A DNA stretch of 64,000 nucleotides from Streptomyces sp. SID13031 (lineage in GTDB: Bacteria; Actinomycetota; Actinomycetes; Propionibacteriales; Kribbellaceae), in NCBI RefSeq assembly GCF_010548305.1, contig NZ_JAAGLV010000015.1:62001-126000 (forward strand). The letters run 5' to 3'. Positions 34,871 to 43,373 of the stretch are shown here, one piece after another. Position 1 is the first letter of the stretch; the number at the start of each line of letters is the position of its first letter. Position numbers and translations under genes: made by a program. Under the pieces are notes generated by a model. The model made no database searches. It saw nothing but the letters and a program-made list of their open reading frames with translations, and had not been told where the DNA came from.

Positions 34871-34982
34871 GTGAGGTGGGGATCTCGGGGAGGTGCCGAT
34901 TTGTGTCGAGTGGGGGAATTGTCTCGTCTGGCGGGCGGGAGTCTGCGACCATGCAGAGGTGTCTGATCCCACGGCTGGGCCG

Positions 34983-35459
34983 ATGACCACCACCGAGCTC
35001 GACTTCGCGGTCGCTGCCTACTCCGAGGACGGGGACTGGCTGGTCGCACCCCTGGTACTACGGGGTGAACCGGATCTGTCGGCGCTCGTCTCGGCGCTGC
35101 GGCGGTATCCCGGCGACGGTGGCGTGGTCGGGATGATCTCGGTCGACGAGGACTTCTTCATCCTGCTCCGGGTGGTCGGCGGGCGGGCCCGGCTGCTGAT
35201 CTCCGACGTCACCGCCGCCACCGAGTGGCCGCTGGCCAAGCAGGTCGTCGACGAGCTCGACATCCCGCTGGCCGATGACGACGACGAGCAGGTGCCGGCC
35301 GGCGACCTCGGCATCGTCGCCGACCTGGGGATGAGCGCGATGGATCTCGGCGCGCTGATCGACGACGTCGACCTGTACCCCGAGGAGATGCTCGAGGAGA
35401 TCGCCGAGGCGCTCGGCTTCGGCGACCAGTTCCACGAGGCGATCGAAGCCATTGGCTAA
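34983..35459 (+). CDS. tRNA adenosine deaminase-associated protein
   Basis: 158 residues from ATG 34983; GTG 34959 is in frame and possible. Acidic protein with strand-rich N-terminal half (LDFAVAAYSEDGDWLVAPL) and helical C-terminus (YPEEMLEEIAEALGFGDQF). It matches the actinobacterial family always found beside tadA, whose biochemical role is unknown. The stop overlaps the tadA start by 8 bp, so they are co-translated; a TadA partner role is inferred from this linkage. Confidence 0.85.
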   Translation: MTTTELDFAVAAYSEDGDWLVAPLVLRGEPDLSALVSALRRYPGDGGVVGMISVDEDFFILLRVVGGRARLLISDVTAATEWPLAKQVVDELDIPLADDDDEQVPAGDLGIVADLGMSAMDLGALIDDVDLYPEEMLEEIAEALGFGDQFHEAIEAIG

Positions 35460-35922
35460 CCCCGCCCACCGCGCGTACGCCCGGCTGATGGGCCTCGCGC
35501 TGGAAGAGGCCGAGAAGGCGCACGCCAGTGCCGACGTACCGATCGGCGCGATCGTCGTGGACGCCGACGCCCAGGTGATCGGCCGCGGGCACAACGAACG
35601 CGAACTGACCGGCGACCCGACCGCGCACGCCGAGGTGCTCGCGATCCGCGAGGCGGCCCAGCACGTCGGCGAGTGGCGCCTGACCGGCTGCACCCTGATC
35701 GTCACGCTGGAGCCCTGCACGATGTGCGCGGGCGCGATCGTGCTGTCCCGGCTGGACCGGCTGGTGTTCGCTGCGTACGACGAGAAAGCGGGTGCGGTGG
35801 GGTCGCTCTGGGACGTCGTCAGGGACCGCAGACTGAACCACCGGCCCGAGGTGATCGGCGGCGTGATGGCCGACGAAGCGGGTGCGCGGCTACGCGATTT
35901 CTTCACAGGGCACAGGTCTTGA
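35452..35922 (+). CDS. tadA: tRNA(adenine34) deaminase TadA
   Basis: 156 residues from TTG 35452, overlapping the preceding gene by 8 bp. It converts wobble adenosine 34 to inosine in tRNA-Arg(ACG). The zinc/catalytic signature is complete: HAE in TAHAEVLAI (His ligand and proton-shuttling Glu) and PCTMC (two Cys ligands), with the downstream segment VVRDRRLNHRPEVIGGV typical of TadA rather than cytidine deaminases. A tRNA-Ser gene follows 13 bp later. Confidence 0.95.
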   Translation: MANPAHRAYARLMGLALEEAEKAHASADVPIGAIVVDADAQVIGRGHNERELTGDPTAHAEVLAIREAAQHVGEWRLTGCTLIVTLEPCTMCAGAIVLSRLDRLVFAAYDEKAGAVGSLWDVVRDRRLNHRPEVIGGVMADEAGARLRDFFTGHRS

Positions 35923-35935
35923 TAGCCTCTTCGGC

Positions 35936-36026
35936 GGTGGCGTGTCCGAGCGGCCGAAGGAGCGCGCCTCGAAAGCGCGTGAAGGGTACCCCCCTTCCGA
36001 GGGTTCAAATCCCTCCGCCACCGCCA
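35936..36026 (+). tRNA. tRNA-Ser (anticodon CGA)
   Basis: 91 nt with the long variable arm of class II tRNAs. Acceptor stem GGTGGCG pairs with CGCCACC, discriminator G, and CCA is encoded. The anticodon loop CTCGAAA gives CGA, reading UCG. The T arm contains GGTTCAAAT. Confidence 0.97.
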
Positions 36027-36050
36027 ACCACCCCCGGGTGGTAGCAACGC

Positions 36051-36097
36051 CGAGGACCCTGATGCTGTGTGATGCGTCAGGGTCCTCGTTTCTTTCT
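36051..36097 (+). terminator. Rho-independent terminator after tRNA-Ser
   Basis: Perfect 12-bp stem CGAGGACCCTGA/TCAGGGTCCTCG (36051-36062, 36077-36088) followed by TTTCTTTCTC. It ends the tadA-tRNA transcript. The 120 bp after it are pyrimidine-rich and hold no recognisable gene. Confidence 0.9.
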
Positions 36098-36218
36098 CCC
36101 GTGTTCTCGATCTCCGCCTCCCCACCTCCTGCCTTTGCTTTTGTTCTTGCTTTTGATTCGTTGCCGGAGGCATGGCTCCACTAAGCTGCAACCCCGACCC
36201 GAGAAGTAGAGGGCCGCT

Positions 36219-37727
36219 GTGGATGTCACCGAGCTCGACCGGATTCTGCTCGCCGGCGCTGCTGTTCTGCTGGTGGCGATCATCGCCGTCCGGTTGTCCG
36301 GGCGGCTCGGGCTCCCGTCGCTGCTGATCTACCTCGCGATGGGGCTGCTGCTGGGTGAGTCCGGCGCCGGGATCCAGTTCGAGGACGCGCAGCTCGCGCA
36401 CGCGCTCGGGTTCGCCGCGCTGGTGATCATCCTGATCGAGGGCGGTCTGACCACCCGGTGGAACGAGGTCCGCCCGGTGATGCCGATGGGTGTCGTCCTG
36501 GCGACTCTCGGCGTGGCCGTCAGCGTCGGTGTGGTCGCCTGCGTCGCCCACTACGTCCTCGGCCTCGACTGGCAGATCTCGGTGCTCCTGGGCGCCGTCA
36601 CGTCGCCCACAGACGCCGCGGCCGTCTTCTCCGTACTGCGCCGGGTCAACGTCCGTCCGCGGCTCCGGGGGATGCTCGAGGCCGAGTCAGGCCTCAACGA
36701 CGCCCCCACGGTCCTCCTGGTGACTCTGGTGAGCACCGGCGGCCTCAAGGAGCACGGCCTGCCGTACTTCGCCGGCCTGGTCGTCTACGAGCTCGTGGTC
36801 GGCGCTCTGTTCGGCTTCGTGATCGGCTGGGCGGCCGTCGGCCTGATCCGCCGGGTGGCGCTCGGGTCGGCCGGTCTGTACCCGCTGGCGATCGTCTCGC
36901 TCTGCTTCGTCTCGTACGCCGGTGGCACCGTTCTTCTCCACGTATCCGGGTTCGCCGCCGTCTACGTGACCAGCCTGATCCTCGGCCGGGCGGAGTTGCC
37001 GCACCGGATCGCGACCAGGTCGTTCGTCGACGGGTTCGCCTGGCTGGCCCAGATCGGGCTGTTCGTGATGCTCGGCCTGCTGGCCTCGCCGGGGCGGATC
37101 GGGCTCAACGACGTACTGCTCGCGCTGGTGATTGGGATCGCGGTCACCGTGGTCGGACGGTTCGCGGCCGTCGCGGCGTCGGTGTCGTGGTTCCGGATCC
37201 CGTGGCGGGAGCAGACGTTCGTCGCCTGGGCCGGGCTTCGTGGCGCGGTACCGATCGTGCTCGCGACGATCCCGCTCGCGGAGGAGGTGCCACAGGCGAC
37301 CCGGGTGTTCGACGTGGTGTTCGTGCTCGTGCTGTTCTTCACGCTGCTGCAGGGGCCGTCGCTGCCGTGGCTGGCGAAGCGGCTGGGGGTGCTCGACGAC
37401 AACGCGGCGTACGAGGTGGACATCGACGTCGCGCCGCTGGAGTCGCTGGGCGCGGACATGCTGCAGGTGCAGATCCCGAGCGAGTCACGCCTGGCCGGCG
37501 TCGAGGTAGCCGAGCTGAGGCTGCCGCCGGGGGTGTCGATCTCGCTGGTGATCAGGGCGAACAAGGCGTTCGTACCCGAGCGCCGGACCGTGCTACGTGC
37601 CGGCGACGCCGTCCTGGTCGTCGCCCCCACCGCCTTACGAGACCAGACGGTCCGCCGCCTCCGCGCCGTCAGCCGGGCCGGCCGCCTGGCCGGCTGGTTC
37701 GGCGAACGAGGCCGCGAACAGCACTGA
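36219..37727 (+). CDS. NhaP2/CvrA-type K+/H+ (or Na+/H+) antiporter with C-terminal TrkA-C domain
   Basis: 502 residues from GTG 36219 (AGAGGG 5 nt upstream). About 12 membrane helices in residues 1-395, with CPA1 family motifs including TSPTDAAAVFSVL (the transport-site Asp) and EAESGLNDAPTVLL. Residues about 410-490 form a soluble TrkA-C (RCK_C) domain, VAELRLPPGVSISLVIRANKAFVPERRTVLRAGDAVLVVAP, which in this subfamily senses ligands and gates transport. It probably extrudes K+ or Na+ in exchange for protons across the cytoplasmic membrane. It is a single gene with a terminator behind it. Confidence 0.92.
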   Translation: MDVTELDRILLAGAAVLLVAIIAVRLSGRLGLPSLLIYLAMGLLLGESGAGIQFEDAQLAHALGFAALVIILIEGGLTTRWNEVRPVMPMGVVLATLGVAVSVGVVACVAHYVLGLDWQISVLLGAVTSPTDAAAVFSVLRRVNVRPRLRGMLEAESGLNDAPTVLLVTLVSTGGLKEHGLPYFAGLVVYELVVGALFGFVIGWAAVGLIRRVALGSAGLYPLAIVSLCFVSYAGGTVLLHVSGFAAVYVTSLILGRAELPHRIATRSFVDGFAWLAQIGLFVMLGLLASPGRIGLNDVLLALVIGIAVTVVGRFAAVAASVSWFRIPWREQTFVAWAGLRGAVPIVLATIPLAEEVPQATRVFDVVFVLVLFFTLLQGPSLPWLAKRLGVLDDNAAYEVDIDVAPLESLGADMLQVQIPSESRLAGVEVAELRLPPGVSISLVIRANKAFVPERRTVLRAGDAVLVVAPTALRDQTVRRLRAVSRAGRLAGWFGERGREQH

Positions 37728-37751
37728 CCCCCGAAATGCGTGAGGGGTCAG
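37724..37751. terminator. Compact bidirectional terminator hairpin overlapping two stop codons
   Basis: CTGACCCC (37724-37731) pairs with GGGGTCAG (37744-37751) around a 12-nt loop. The left arm contains the antiporter stop codon, the right arm the stop of the convergent LytR_C gene. A T-rich stretch follows on the plus strand. Confidence 0.6.
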
Positions 37752-38311
37752 TTCGGGTTTTGGCCGGAGGGGATCGGCTGGGTGGGGCGGATGCTTGGCA
37801 GGCAGAGCGTGCTGTTCTTGGGGAGGGCGATCGAGGGGATCCCGACGTCCCGCAGGCCTGGGTAGCCGACGCCGACGACGAGGTCGACGGTGTGGTCGGA
37901 GCGGGCGTCCGCGGCGGCCTTGACCTTGCCCTTCACCTGACCGGCGATGAGGTTCATCTCGGGCGCGTTCACCGTCGTTCCGCGCAGGACGACGCCGACG
38001 ACCTTGTCGCCCTTCGGCTCGTTCGCGATCTTGTTGACGTGGAACCCGCGCTTCGTCAGCACCTTGGCCACCGCTGCCGCCGTACCGGCCTTGGCGCCGC
38101 CGTTGTAGACGTTCACCGAGACCTGCTTGGGCGTCAGCCGGTCGTTCGCCATCTGGGTGTCGACACAGGTCGGCTCCGCGCTGCTCTGGGTCAGCGAGTT
38201 CCAGCCCCACCAGCCACCGCCGACCAGCACCCCAAGGAGCACCACCATCGTGATCGGCGTCCGCCAATGGATCCGCGAGTGCGGCCGTGGCTGCGCCTGG
38301 AGTGCGCTCAT
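37748..38311 (-). CDS. Membrane-anchored LytR_C domain protein
   Basis: 187 residues. A short cytoplasmic tail, one membrane helix (about 20-38, ITMVVLLGVLVGGGWWGW), then an extracellular LytR_C domain (about 60-150: SVNVYNGGAKAGTAAAVAKVLTKRGFHV) and a Pro-rich tail. This domain is found at the C-terminus of LytR-CpsA-Psr proteins or alone in actinobacteria and is linked to cell-envelope assembly; the stand-alone form has no proven activity. The next gene on this strand lies 24 bp upstream, so the two are probably an operon. Confidence 0.88.
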   Translation of the reverse strand: MSALQAQPRPHSRIHWRTPITMVVLLGVLVGGGWWGWNSLTQSSAEPTCVDTQMANDRLTPKQVSVNVYNGGAKAGTAAAVAKVLTKRGFHVNKIANEPKGDKVVGVVLRGTTVNAPEMNLIAGQVKGKVKAAADARSDHTVDLVVGVGYPGLRDVGIPSIALPKNSTLCLPSIRPTQPIPSGQNPN

Positions 38312-38335
38312 CTGACAGTCCCCCGACTCATTGAT

Positions 38336-38629
38336 TCAGTCCACGACCAGAACCCGGGCGTGCAGGACGAGGCGCTGCTGCAGGGCCGCGCGCAGGGCGC
38401 GGTGCAGACCGTCCTCGAGATACATCTCGCCCTTGAACTCCACCACGTGGGCGAACAGGTCGCCGTAGAAGGTCGAGTCCTCGTCGAGCAGCGCGTTGAG
38501 GTCGAGAGTGCCCTTGGTGGTCACGAGCTGGTCGAGCCGCACCTGCCTCGGTGGCAGCACAGACCAGTCCTTCGGCTTGTACCCGTGGTCCGGGTAAGGC
38601 CGTTCCTCGCCGACGCGCTTGAAGATCAC
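38336..38629 (-). CDS. Conserved actinobacterial hypothetical protein (often labelled VapB-like)
   Basis: 97 residues from GTG 38629, chosen because the family starts IFKRVG...PYPDHG. It carries RPVRLDQLVTTK-like VRLDQLVTTKGTLDLNALL and STFYGDLFAHVVEFKGEMYLEDGLHRALRAALQQR, a well conserved actinomycete family. Automatic pipelines sometimes call it a VapB antitoxin; no toxin partner is adjacent and no DNA-binding fold is evident, so I do not adopt that name. It is co-oriented with the LytR_C gene and probably co-transcribed. Confidence 0.75.
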   Translation of the reverse strand: MIFKRVGEERPYPDHGYKPKDWSVLPPRQVRLDQLVTTKGTLDLNALLDEDSTFYGDLFAHVVEFKGEMYLEDGLHRALRAALQQRLVLHARVLVVD

Positions 38630-38759
38630 CCACCGGAGTCTAGCCGGGGATGGGGGTCGGTGAGAGGTCAGGAATGTCACCGGAAAAGTTGGGCTGAGGA
38701 CTCAACCTCGAGGGGTGTTCGGGCGTCTCATGGAGTTAAGGAGAAAGAGGGGGAGAAAA

Positions 38760-39464
38760 ATGAGGATTCTGACCCGATTGTCCGTCGGAGCGGCCGCGCT
38801 TGTCGTGGCTGTCGCCGGGACGACGATCCCGGCCGACGCGCTCACCGTCAGCCAGACCAAGGCGGCCCAGACCCGTCTGACCAAGCTCGGCTGTACCCCG
38901 GGACCCGTCGACGGCAAGGCCGGCGCGATGACGAGTGCGGCCACAGTGCGGTTCCAGGCCGCCAACAAGCTCAGCCAGACCGGCACGATCACCAGTACGA
39001 CGTACTCGCGGCTGCTGGCGGCCAGTGCCAAGCGCTGTGACGTCCGGGCGGTACCGGCCGGGACCGGCTCCGGTCGCCGGATCGTGATCAGTCAGGGCCA
39101 GAACTGGGTCTGGCTGGTCGATGCCAAGGGCAAGGTGGTGCGCCAGGGCGGCATCATCGACAACCCGACGTACCTGAAGGCGGGGACGTACAAGAGCGGC
39201 GCCAAGTGCGGTCGCGCGGCCCGGATCAAGAAGAACACCGACGGCGGCAGCCTCTACCTGAACAACTTCGTCCGGTTCGCGCCGTGCGGGATCGGCTTCC
39301 ACCAGATCCCGACGTACAAGAAGAACGGTGCCCAGATCCACGCGGACTGGCTGCTCGGCACGAATGCCAAGGCCTCGCACGGCTGCATCCGGGTCTCGGC
39401 CGCGATGTCGGCCACGATCTGGTCCTTCGCGGCGAGTTCCGTGTACGTAGTCGTTATCCGCTGA
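38760..39464 (+). CDS. Secreted L,D-transpeptidase (YkuD) with peptidoglycan-binding domain
   Basis: 234 residues from ATG 38760, preceded by GGGGGAG. Signal peptide about 1-27 (AAALVVAVAGTTIPADA), then a peptidoglycan-binding helix bundle (about 30-85, TRLTKLGCTPGPVDGKAGAMTSAATVRFQ) and a YkuD catalytic domain (about 100-234) with the active-site motif SHGCIRVS, nucleophile C209. L,D-transpeptidases form 3-3 cross-links or attach proteins to peptidoglycan outside the membrane. It is a single gene. Confidence 0.92.
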   Translation: MRILTRLSVGAAALVVAVAGTTIPADALTVSQTKAAQTRLTKLGCTPGPVDGKAGAMTSAATVRFQAANKLSQTGTITSTTYSRLLAASAKRCDVRAVPAGTGSGRRIVISQGQNWVWLVDAKGKVVRQGGIIDNPTYLKAGTYKSGAKCGRAARIKKNTDGGSLYLNNFVRFAPCGIGFHQIPTYKKNGAQIHADWLLGTNAKASHGCIRVSAAMSATIWSFAASSVYVVVIR

Positions 39465-39530
39465 GTCGGGCACTAGCATCTCGAACGCACGGGGAGATGT
39501 TCCCTTCGTTCGTTCGAGAGGCACGTTGAG

Positions 39531-41072
39531 ATGGCCGAGACAGCCGACGTCGTGGAGACCGTCAAGCAGGGGTACGCGTTCGAGGGGCCGGCGATCGAGC
39601 TGGGCGCGCTTCTGGTTGACGGCACTCCGAATCCCGAGGCGGCGGTCCGGATCCCGCTGTCGATGGTGAACCGGCACGGTCTGGTCGCGGGTGCCACGGG
39701 TACCGGTAAGACCAAGACCCTGCAGCTGATGGCCGAGCAGCTGTCGTCAGCGGGGGTCGCGGTCTTCGCGGCCGACATCAAGGGCGACCTGTCCGGCATC
39801 TCGCAGCCAGGTGAGTCGAACGAGAAGCTGCTGGCCCGGACCAAGACGATCGGCCAGGAATGGACCGGGACCGGCTTCCCGACCGAGTTCTACGCGCTCG
39901 GCGGGCAGGGCACCGGCGTACCGATCCGGGCGACCATCACGTCGTTCGGGCCGGTGCTGTTGTCGAAGGTGCTCGGGCTGAACGACGTCCAGGAGTCGTC
40001 GCTCGGGCTGATCTTCCACTACGCCGACTCCCAGGGCCTGACGCTGCTCGACCTCAAGGACCTGCGCGCGGTCATCACGCACCTGGCCGGCGATGAGGGC
40101 AAGGACGATCTGAAGGAGCTCGGCGGGCTGTCCGCTGCGACTGCGGGCGTGATCCTGCGATCCTTGATCGGGTTCGCCGATCAAGGGGCCGAGGCGTTCT
40201 TCGGTGAGCCGGAGTTCGACACCGCCGATCTGCTGCAGGTCAAGGACGGCAAGGGCGTCATCTCCCTGCTGGAGCTGCCCAACCTGCAGGACCGGCCGGC
40301 ACTGTTCTCCACCTTCCTGATGTGGCTGTTGGCCGACCTGTACCACGACCTGCCCGAGGTCGGCGACGTGGACAAGCCGAAGCTGGTCTTCTTCTTCGAC
40401 GAGGCGCACCTGCTGTTCGCGGACGCGTCGAAGGCGTTCCTGAGCTCGATCGCGCAGACCGTCCGGCTGATCCGGTCGAAGGGGGTCGGCGTCTTCTTCG
40501 TCACCCAGACGCCGAAGGATGTGCCGGACGACGTCCTGGCGCAGCTCGGGTCGCGGGTCCAGCACCAGCTGCGTGCGCACACGCCGAATGACGCGAAGGC
40601 GCTCAAGGCCACCGTCTCGACCTTCCCGAACTCGTCGTACGACCTTGGCGAGGTGCTGACCCAGCTCGGTATCGGCGAGGCGATCGTCACGGTGATGAAC
40701 GAGAAGGGTGCGCCGACACCGGTTGCGTGGACCCGGTTGCGGGCCCCGCAGTCGTTGATGGCGCCCGCGTCGGCCGAGCAGCTGACGGCAACGGTGCAGG
40801 CATCGGCGGGTAACGCGAAGTACACCGAGGTCCTCGACCGCGAATCGGCGTACGAGAAGCTCGCCGCCCGGGTCCAGGCCGGCGCCGAACAAGCGGAAGC
40901 CGAGGCGAAGAACAAGCCGGCCCCCGAGCCCAAGGCAGCTCCGCGCGCCCAGAAGCAGGAGAAGTCCATGGTCGAGCAGGTCGTCGGCTCGTCGGCCTTC
41001 AAGCAATTCGCCCGCACCGCCGGCCGCGAAATCGTCCGAGGCCTCTTCGGCGCAGCCCGCCGCAAACGCTGA
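39531..41072 (+). CDS. HerA-like ATPase of the DUF853 family
   Basis: 513 residues. Walker A GATGTGKTK (about residues 54-62), Walker B LVFFFDEAHLLF (about 285-296) and an Arg-containing region of the HerA/FtsK fold; the last 80 residues are a Lys/Ala/Glu-rich linker and a small basic tail. The family is widespread in bacteria and predicted to act on DNA as a hexameric motor, but no specific role is established. No nuclease partner (NurA-type or other) lies next to it. A strong terminator follows immediately. Confidence 0.88.
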   Translation: MAETADVVETVKQGYAFEGPAIELGALLVDGTPNPEAAVRIPLSMVNRHGLVAGATGTGKTKTLQLMAEQLSSAGVAVFAADIKGDLSGISQPGESNEKLLARTKTIGQEWTGTGFPTEFYALGGQGTGVPIRATITSFGPVLLSKVLGLNDVQESSLGLIFHYADSQGLTLLDLKDLRAVITHLAGDEGKDDLKELGGLSAATAGVILRSLIGFADQGAEAFFGEPEFDTADLLQVKDGKGVISLLELPNLQDRPALFSTFLMWLLADLYHDLPEVGDVDKPKLVFFFDEAHLLFADASKAFLSSIAQTVRLIRSKGVGVFFVTQTPKDVPDDVLAQLGSRVQHQLRAHTPNDAKALKATVSTFPNSSYDLGEVLTQLGIGEAIVTVMNEKGAPTPVAWTRLRAPQSLMAPASAEQLTATVQASAGNAKYTEVLDRESAYEKLAARVQAGAEQAEAEAKNKPAPEPKAAPRAQKQEKSMVEQVVGSSAFKQFARTAGREIVRGLFGAARRKR

Positions 41073-41078
41073 AGCAAA

Positions 41079-41119
41079 GCGCGTCGCGGCAACTAGGCCG
41101 CGACGCGCTCTACTGCTTT
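41079..41119 (+). terminator. Rho-independent terminator after the HerA-like gene
   Basis: Perfect 12-bp arms (41079-41090 and 41097-41108) around a 6-nt loop, followed by TCTACTGCTTTT. The right side abuts the pseudogene end. Confidence 0.88.
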
Positions 41120-41830
41120 TAGAAGCCTCTCTTCAGCTTGCCTGCGGTGGCTATTGCCTTGGCCTGCTGCTCGAGTGAGCCGGTCTGCTTGGTCTTGGCA
41201 CCCGGCTGACCGTCAGCCGGTACGTCGGGACGCGGCGCCCCCGCGCAGCTACTGCGGGAGCCGGGCAGGATCCCCGACCAACTTCTCCGGTGGGGTGAAC
41301 GAGCGGTAGGTGCAGTTGGTCTGCCCGGCCTGCATCGCGCCCGGACCGTACGGATACTTCGTCCGGAAAAGCCGCAACTGCTCCTCGTAGACCTTCGGAT
41401 CCTTCGGCCAGTCCGCCTCACACGTGACGGCGGGGAAGACACCGTTGTAGTCGTCCTTGATCGTCCCGTAGAGCACCGCCAGCGCCTTGCTCGCGTCAGT
41501 GCCCAGCGCGGGCAACTTGCCGGGACTGTTCGCCGCGTCGCGAATCTTCCCGATCAGCTCACCACTCACCGCCCACTCCGGCCGGTACCCCGAACCGCCG
41601 AGGATGATGTCGAACCAGTTCCCGTCGATCTCCGGGAAGCCGGGCGGCGCGTCCGGCCACGCGACCGGCGGTGCTGATGTACTTCCGGAGCCCGCCGCCT
41701 GCCGCCGCGCACCCCTTCTCCTGCGCCTCCGCGTCGGCCGCGATCTGCGCGAGCTGCTGGTCGGTCGGCCGGGTCTCGAACAGTGGCTCCTTCGGCGGCG
41801 CCTCACACCGCAACGACGCCTTTTTCGAGT
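41119..41830 (-). pseudogene. Decayed tripeptidyl-aminopeptidase-like alpha/beta hydrolase
   Basis: Recognisable pieces of one S33/TAP-type peptidase lie in different minus-strand frames. Upstream (41813 down to about 41675): RCEAPPKEPLFETRPTDQQLAQIAADAEAQEKGCAAAGGGLRKYIST. Next (about 41680-41255): GSGYRPEWAVSGELIGKIRD and GVFPAVTCEADWPKDPKVYEEQLRLFRTKYPYGPGAMQAG. Last (about 41275-41119): LPGSRSSCAGAPRPDVPADG. The nucleophile-elbow region and the strand with Asp/His are missing between the pieces, so at least two deletions with frame changes occurred. No start or signal peptide survives. An intact relative lies at 48205-49656. Confidence 0.75.
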
Positions 41831-42001
41831 CTCACCGGTTCACTATTCGACGGTGATGGAACAGTCACCGTGCGTGCGTCGATCATTGATCCTTGATCAA
41901 ACGACTGAATTCTCAACGATTGAATTTCGTTTCCAACTGGTTATCCACAGCGCGCCGTCGCCGATTGGGACCGAACCCTTACTCGACGTACCGTGAGGGT
42001 A

Positions 42002-43345
42002 ATGGTTGCGCAGAGTAGGCGAGCGGTACGTTCCTGGGCGCTGTGGACGCTGTCGGTCCCAGCGCTCGGAGTGGTCGTGCTCGTGGAGCTGGCCGCGATC
42101 GCGTACGGCGTCGACGCGTTCTCCGAGCTGGCGTCGTGGCGCGGGCTCACGGTCGTCTTCGCGCTGACCGCATCGGCCCTGATCTCGGTCGAGGGCGCGC
42201 GCCGGGTGGAGAGCCGGCGCCGCCGCGGTGGCCCACTGCACAAGGACCTCGCCCCGGCCTGGATGATCGCGGCCGCGCTCATCTTGCATCCGGCGCTGGC
42301 GATCCTGGTCGTGGTGCTGCTGCGGAGCTGGTGGCGGATCCGGGCCGGCAAGTGCATCCCCTATCGCTGGGTTTTCTCGACCGGTGTCTGCGTGCTCGCC
42401 GTCGGCGTCGCGCACTCCGTCTATCGGTCCGCCCTGGACTTCACCGGCGGCAGCGATCTCGGTGTGGTCGTCTCGATGGCGGGTGGCGCGCTCGCCTATC
42501 TCGTCACCGACACCCTGCTCTGCGGGCTGGCGATCTCGCTCATCGTGCCGGGCAGCAGCCGGCAGGACGCGATCGGCGACAAGGACGACCTGTGCGTCGA
42601 CGCGACGGCCGGCACGCTCGGCTGCCTGCTCGCCGCAGCGACGCTGGTCAGTCCGTGGTTCGCCTTCGTGGCGATCCCGATCACGCTCACCGCCCAGCGC
42701 GCGCTGCTGCTCGGTCAGCTGGAGACCGAGGCGCAGATCGATCCGAAGACCAGCCTCGGGCGGGTCGAGTGGTGGCGCCGGCGGACCGAGGAGATGCTCC
42801 GGACGTCCCGCACCCACCGTGAGCCGATGGCCGTGCTGCTGATCGACATCGACCACTTCAAGCAGGTCAACGACCGGCACGGTCACCTGGTCGGCGACGA
42901 GGCGCTGCGCGCGGTGGCGACGATCCTGCGCTCGGCGATCCGGACCAAGGACGTGATCGGCCGGTTCGGTGGCGAGGAGTTCGTGATCGCGCTGCCCGAC
43001 ACCGGCCTCGACGACGCCACCGTGACGGCTGACCGGCTGCGCTCGGCGGTTGCGGCCAGCCCGCTCGCGGCGATGTGCGCCGGGGTACTGGACGACCCCG
43101 ATCTCGACCCGGACCCCTTCCGCCTCACTGTCTCCATCGGAGTCGCCGTCTACCCGGCCGACGGCAGCACGGTCGACGACTTGCTGCTGCGCGCCGACCG
43201 AGCCATGTATGCCGCCAAGGCCGCCGGCCGAGACCGGGTCCGCCTGGCCGCCGACCTCCACCTCATTCCCCGGCGAACCCTGCCCGACCCAGCCGGTACG
43301 ACGTCGCTCCCGCGCCCGACCCCGGCGGACCTCCAGCACCGCTAA
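42002..43345 (+). CDS. Membrane-bound GGDEF diguanylate cyclase
   Basis: 447 residues from ATG 42002 (GTG 41993 also in frame). About six membrane helices in residues 1-230 form an unassigned sensor region, then a GGDEF domain (about 245-420) with the active site GGEEF at 323-327, metal-binding Asp in LLIDIDHFKQVND, and a product-inhibition I-site R-T-K-D (314-317) at the standard 5-residue distance. It should make cyclic di-GMP from two GTP at the membrane and be feedback-inhibited. No EAL phosphodiesterase is nearby. The 170 bp before it, between the pseudogene and the start, contain no recognisable gene. Confidence 0.92.
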   Translation: MVAQSRRAVRSWALWTLSVPALGVVVLVELAAIAYGVDAFSELASWRGLTVVFALTASALISVEGARRVESRRRRGGPLHKDLAPAWMIAAALILHPALAILVVVLLRSWWRIRAGKCIPYRWVFSTGVCVLAVGVAHSVYRSALDFTGGSDLGVVVSMAGGALAYLVTDTLLCGLAISLIVPGSSRQDAIGDKDDLCVDATAGTLGCLLAAATLVSPWFAFVAIPITLTAQRALLLGQLETEAQIDPKTSLGRVEWWRRRTEEMLRTSRTHREPMAVLLIDIDHFKQVNDRHGHLVGDEALRAVATILRSAIRTKDVIGRFGGEEFVIALPDTGLDDATVTADRLRSAVAASPLAAMCAGVLDDPDLDPDPFRLTVSIGVAVYPADGSTVDDLLLRADRAMYAAKAAGRDRVRLAADLHLIPRRTLPDPAGTTSLPRPTPADLQHR

Positions 43346-43373
43346 CCGGGCTTGCCCAACTGGTCGTCGGCGG

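Noticed and set aside
38336..38629. VapB antitoxin
   Set aside because: No toxin gene adjacent and no DNA-binding motif; it lies with an envelope LytR_C gene.
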